The notes beneath the pieces were generated by a model that was not told where the DNA came from, did not search any database, and worked only from the letters and a program-made list of their open reading frames with translations. Position numbers and translations under genes: made by a program. Of a DNA stretch of 64,000 nucleotides, positions 63,356-64,000 are shown one piece after another (position 1 is the stretch's first letter; each line of letters starts with the position of its first letter). Location: positions 1 through 64,000 of the forward strand of contig DATEDP010000167.1 of assembly GCA_035281585.1 (NCBI GenBank), given 5' to 3'. The DNA is from a bacterium (GTDB taxonomy: Bacteria > UBA10199 > DSSB01).

Positions 63356-63472
63356 TTCCCCCTTTGAAAAAGGGGGATCAAGGGGGATTTAAAGCGGCGA
63401 CTTGGAACGCGATGCTGGGGTGGTTTGCGGCGTTTCTTAAATCCCCCCTGCCCCCCTTTTTCAAAGGGGGGA
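63356..63472. repeat. Type A palindromic element, copy 7
   Basis: It has CCCCCTTTGAAAAAGGGGG and CCCCCCTTTTTCAAAGGGGGG ends around a core of about 45 bases that starts AAAGCGGCGAC. It lies between the convergent hydrolase and phosphofructokinase genes. Confidence 0.9.
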
Positions 63473-63483
63473 GAGTCGAAGGA

Positions 63484-64000
63484 TTAGTGGCCTTCCAGGT
63501 GCTGCCGAACGTGGTCGTAGTAGTCGTGAGGCGTGTCCTTCTCGTTGCGAGCGACCTCGATCAAGGGCACCGAATGGAGCTTCAGGGCCGAGCCGCCCTC
63601 GATGAAGGCGGTCCCGGCCATGTGGCCGAAGCGACCGCTCGCAACCAAGCGCAGGGCACCCAAGGACAAATGATCCGCTAAAACCTTGTCGGCATAGCTG
63701 GTGTCGGCTCCCCGCAAAAGATAGCCCAGGCTTTCGGACCGGGTCTGGGTTTCGATTTGCCGATCGGCCAGCACCCGTCGGACCCAATGGGCGACGTCGC
63801 CCGGCTCGTTGATCAGCCGGCCATGGCCGTCGGCCCCGCGCGGCGGCTCGATGAGACTCGGCCCGTGGCCGCGGAACTTCACCCCCTCCGAGATCAAGAT
63901 CACGCCGTGAAGGCGCTCGGGCCGGCGGCTTTCGATGATCCGCCGCAAATCGTCGAAGGGCCGCGGCACCTCGGTGAAGGCGGCGTCGGCGATTCGCGAA
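63484..64000 (-). CDS. 6-phosphofructokinase, C-terminal part (cut by window edge)
   Basis: The visible 171 residues have no start codon before the window edge. They match the C-terminal half of PfkA-type kinases: VPRPFDDLRRII, GVILISEGVK, then ETQTRSESLGYLLRGADTSYADKVLA and GRFGHMAG. This region forms the fructose-6-phosphate and effector side of the enzyme. Whether it uses ATP or pyrophosphate is decided by residues outside the window. It converges with the glyoxalase II-like gene across a palindromic element. Confidence 0.82.
   Translation of the reverse strand, partial: SRIADAAFTEVPRPFDDLRRIIESRRPERLHGVILISEGVKFRGHGPSLIEPPRGADGHGRLINEPGDVAHWVRRVLADRQIETQTRSESLGYLLRGADTSYADKVLADHLSLGALRLVASGRFGHMAGTAFIEGGSALKLHSVPLIEVARNEKDTPHDYYDHVRQHLEGH

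Overview
The window is a high-GC (roughly 60-65% by eye), gene-dense stretch of bacterial chromosome. It carries no rRNA, tRNA, CRISPR array, prophage or transposase that I could recognise. The gene set points to a Gram-negative, respiring, menaquinone-using bacterium: an Mla-type lipid transport operon with an MCE-barrel protein, lipoproteins, futalosine-pathway menaquinone genes (mqnE, mqnD), a leucine-degradation carboxylase operon, a trpS-scpA-scpB-rluB chain and sigma-54-like promoters. A lineage among the former Deltaproteobacteria or a related candidate phylum is the best guess. No rRNA is present to settle it.

Layout. 1-4.9 kb: a truncated exported protein, two tandem cysteine-rich lipoproteins, small membrane proteins and the first member of an unusual modular protein family. 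5-11.3 kb: a methylcrotonyl-CoA carboxylase/methylglutaconyl-CoA hydratase operon with a split alpha subunit, ending in a PLC-like phosphodiesterase, and a divergent enoyl-CoA hydratase. 11.3-17.7 kb: a helical unknown behind a sigma-54-like promoter, then an operon of B12-binding domain, carbamoyltransferase, SxtJ, DUF5989 and two SGNH proteins. 17.8-26 kb: housekeeping genes (tRNA methyltransferase, metallopeptidase, DUF1015, Sua5, purE, purD, purH). 26-30.1 kb: alr-mlaE-mlaF-mlaD. 30.2-34 kb: an MBL-fold hydrolase and a TPP riboswitch driving thiS-thiG-(thiC).

34.3-44.5 kb and 49.5-52.7 kb hold the most unusual content. They encode a 1934-residue TPR protein ending in a PD-(D/E)XK nuclease-like domain, two further modular paralogues, and a paralogue fused to PAS-PAS-histidine kinase-pseudoreceiver. 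All share a glycine/alanine-rich hydrophobic module with different C-terminal parts. Four share a similar two-box sequence upstream of the start codon, and the giant gene has a sigma-54-like promoter. Between them lie a DUF4382 lipoprotein and rluB-scpB-scpA-trpS. 52.8-64 kb returns to housekeeping genes: xerD, trmB, mqnE, folE, a flavin reductase, queG, a ferredoxin, an alpha/beta hydrolase, mqnD, an enoyl-CoA hydratase-like protein, a glyoxalase II-like hydrolase and the C-terminal part of a phosphofructokinase.

The window is also littered with short palindromic elements. There are seven copies of a CCCCCTTTTTCAAAGGGGG-bordered element, two copies of a sister CCTCCCCTTTGTAAGGGG element, several GTCATCCTGAGC-type palindromes and a GGGGCGGG element that has entered the trmB coding sequence. 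Three palindromes stand back to back in the one long intergenic gap (60733-61336). Most copies of the first two families sit between convergent genes, and several supply the last codons or stop codon of the neighbouring gene.
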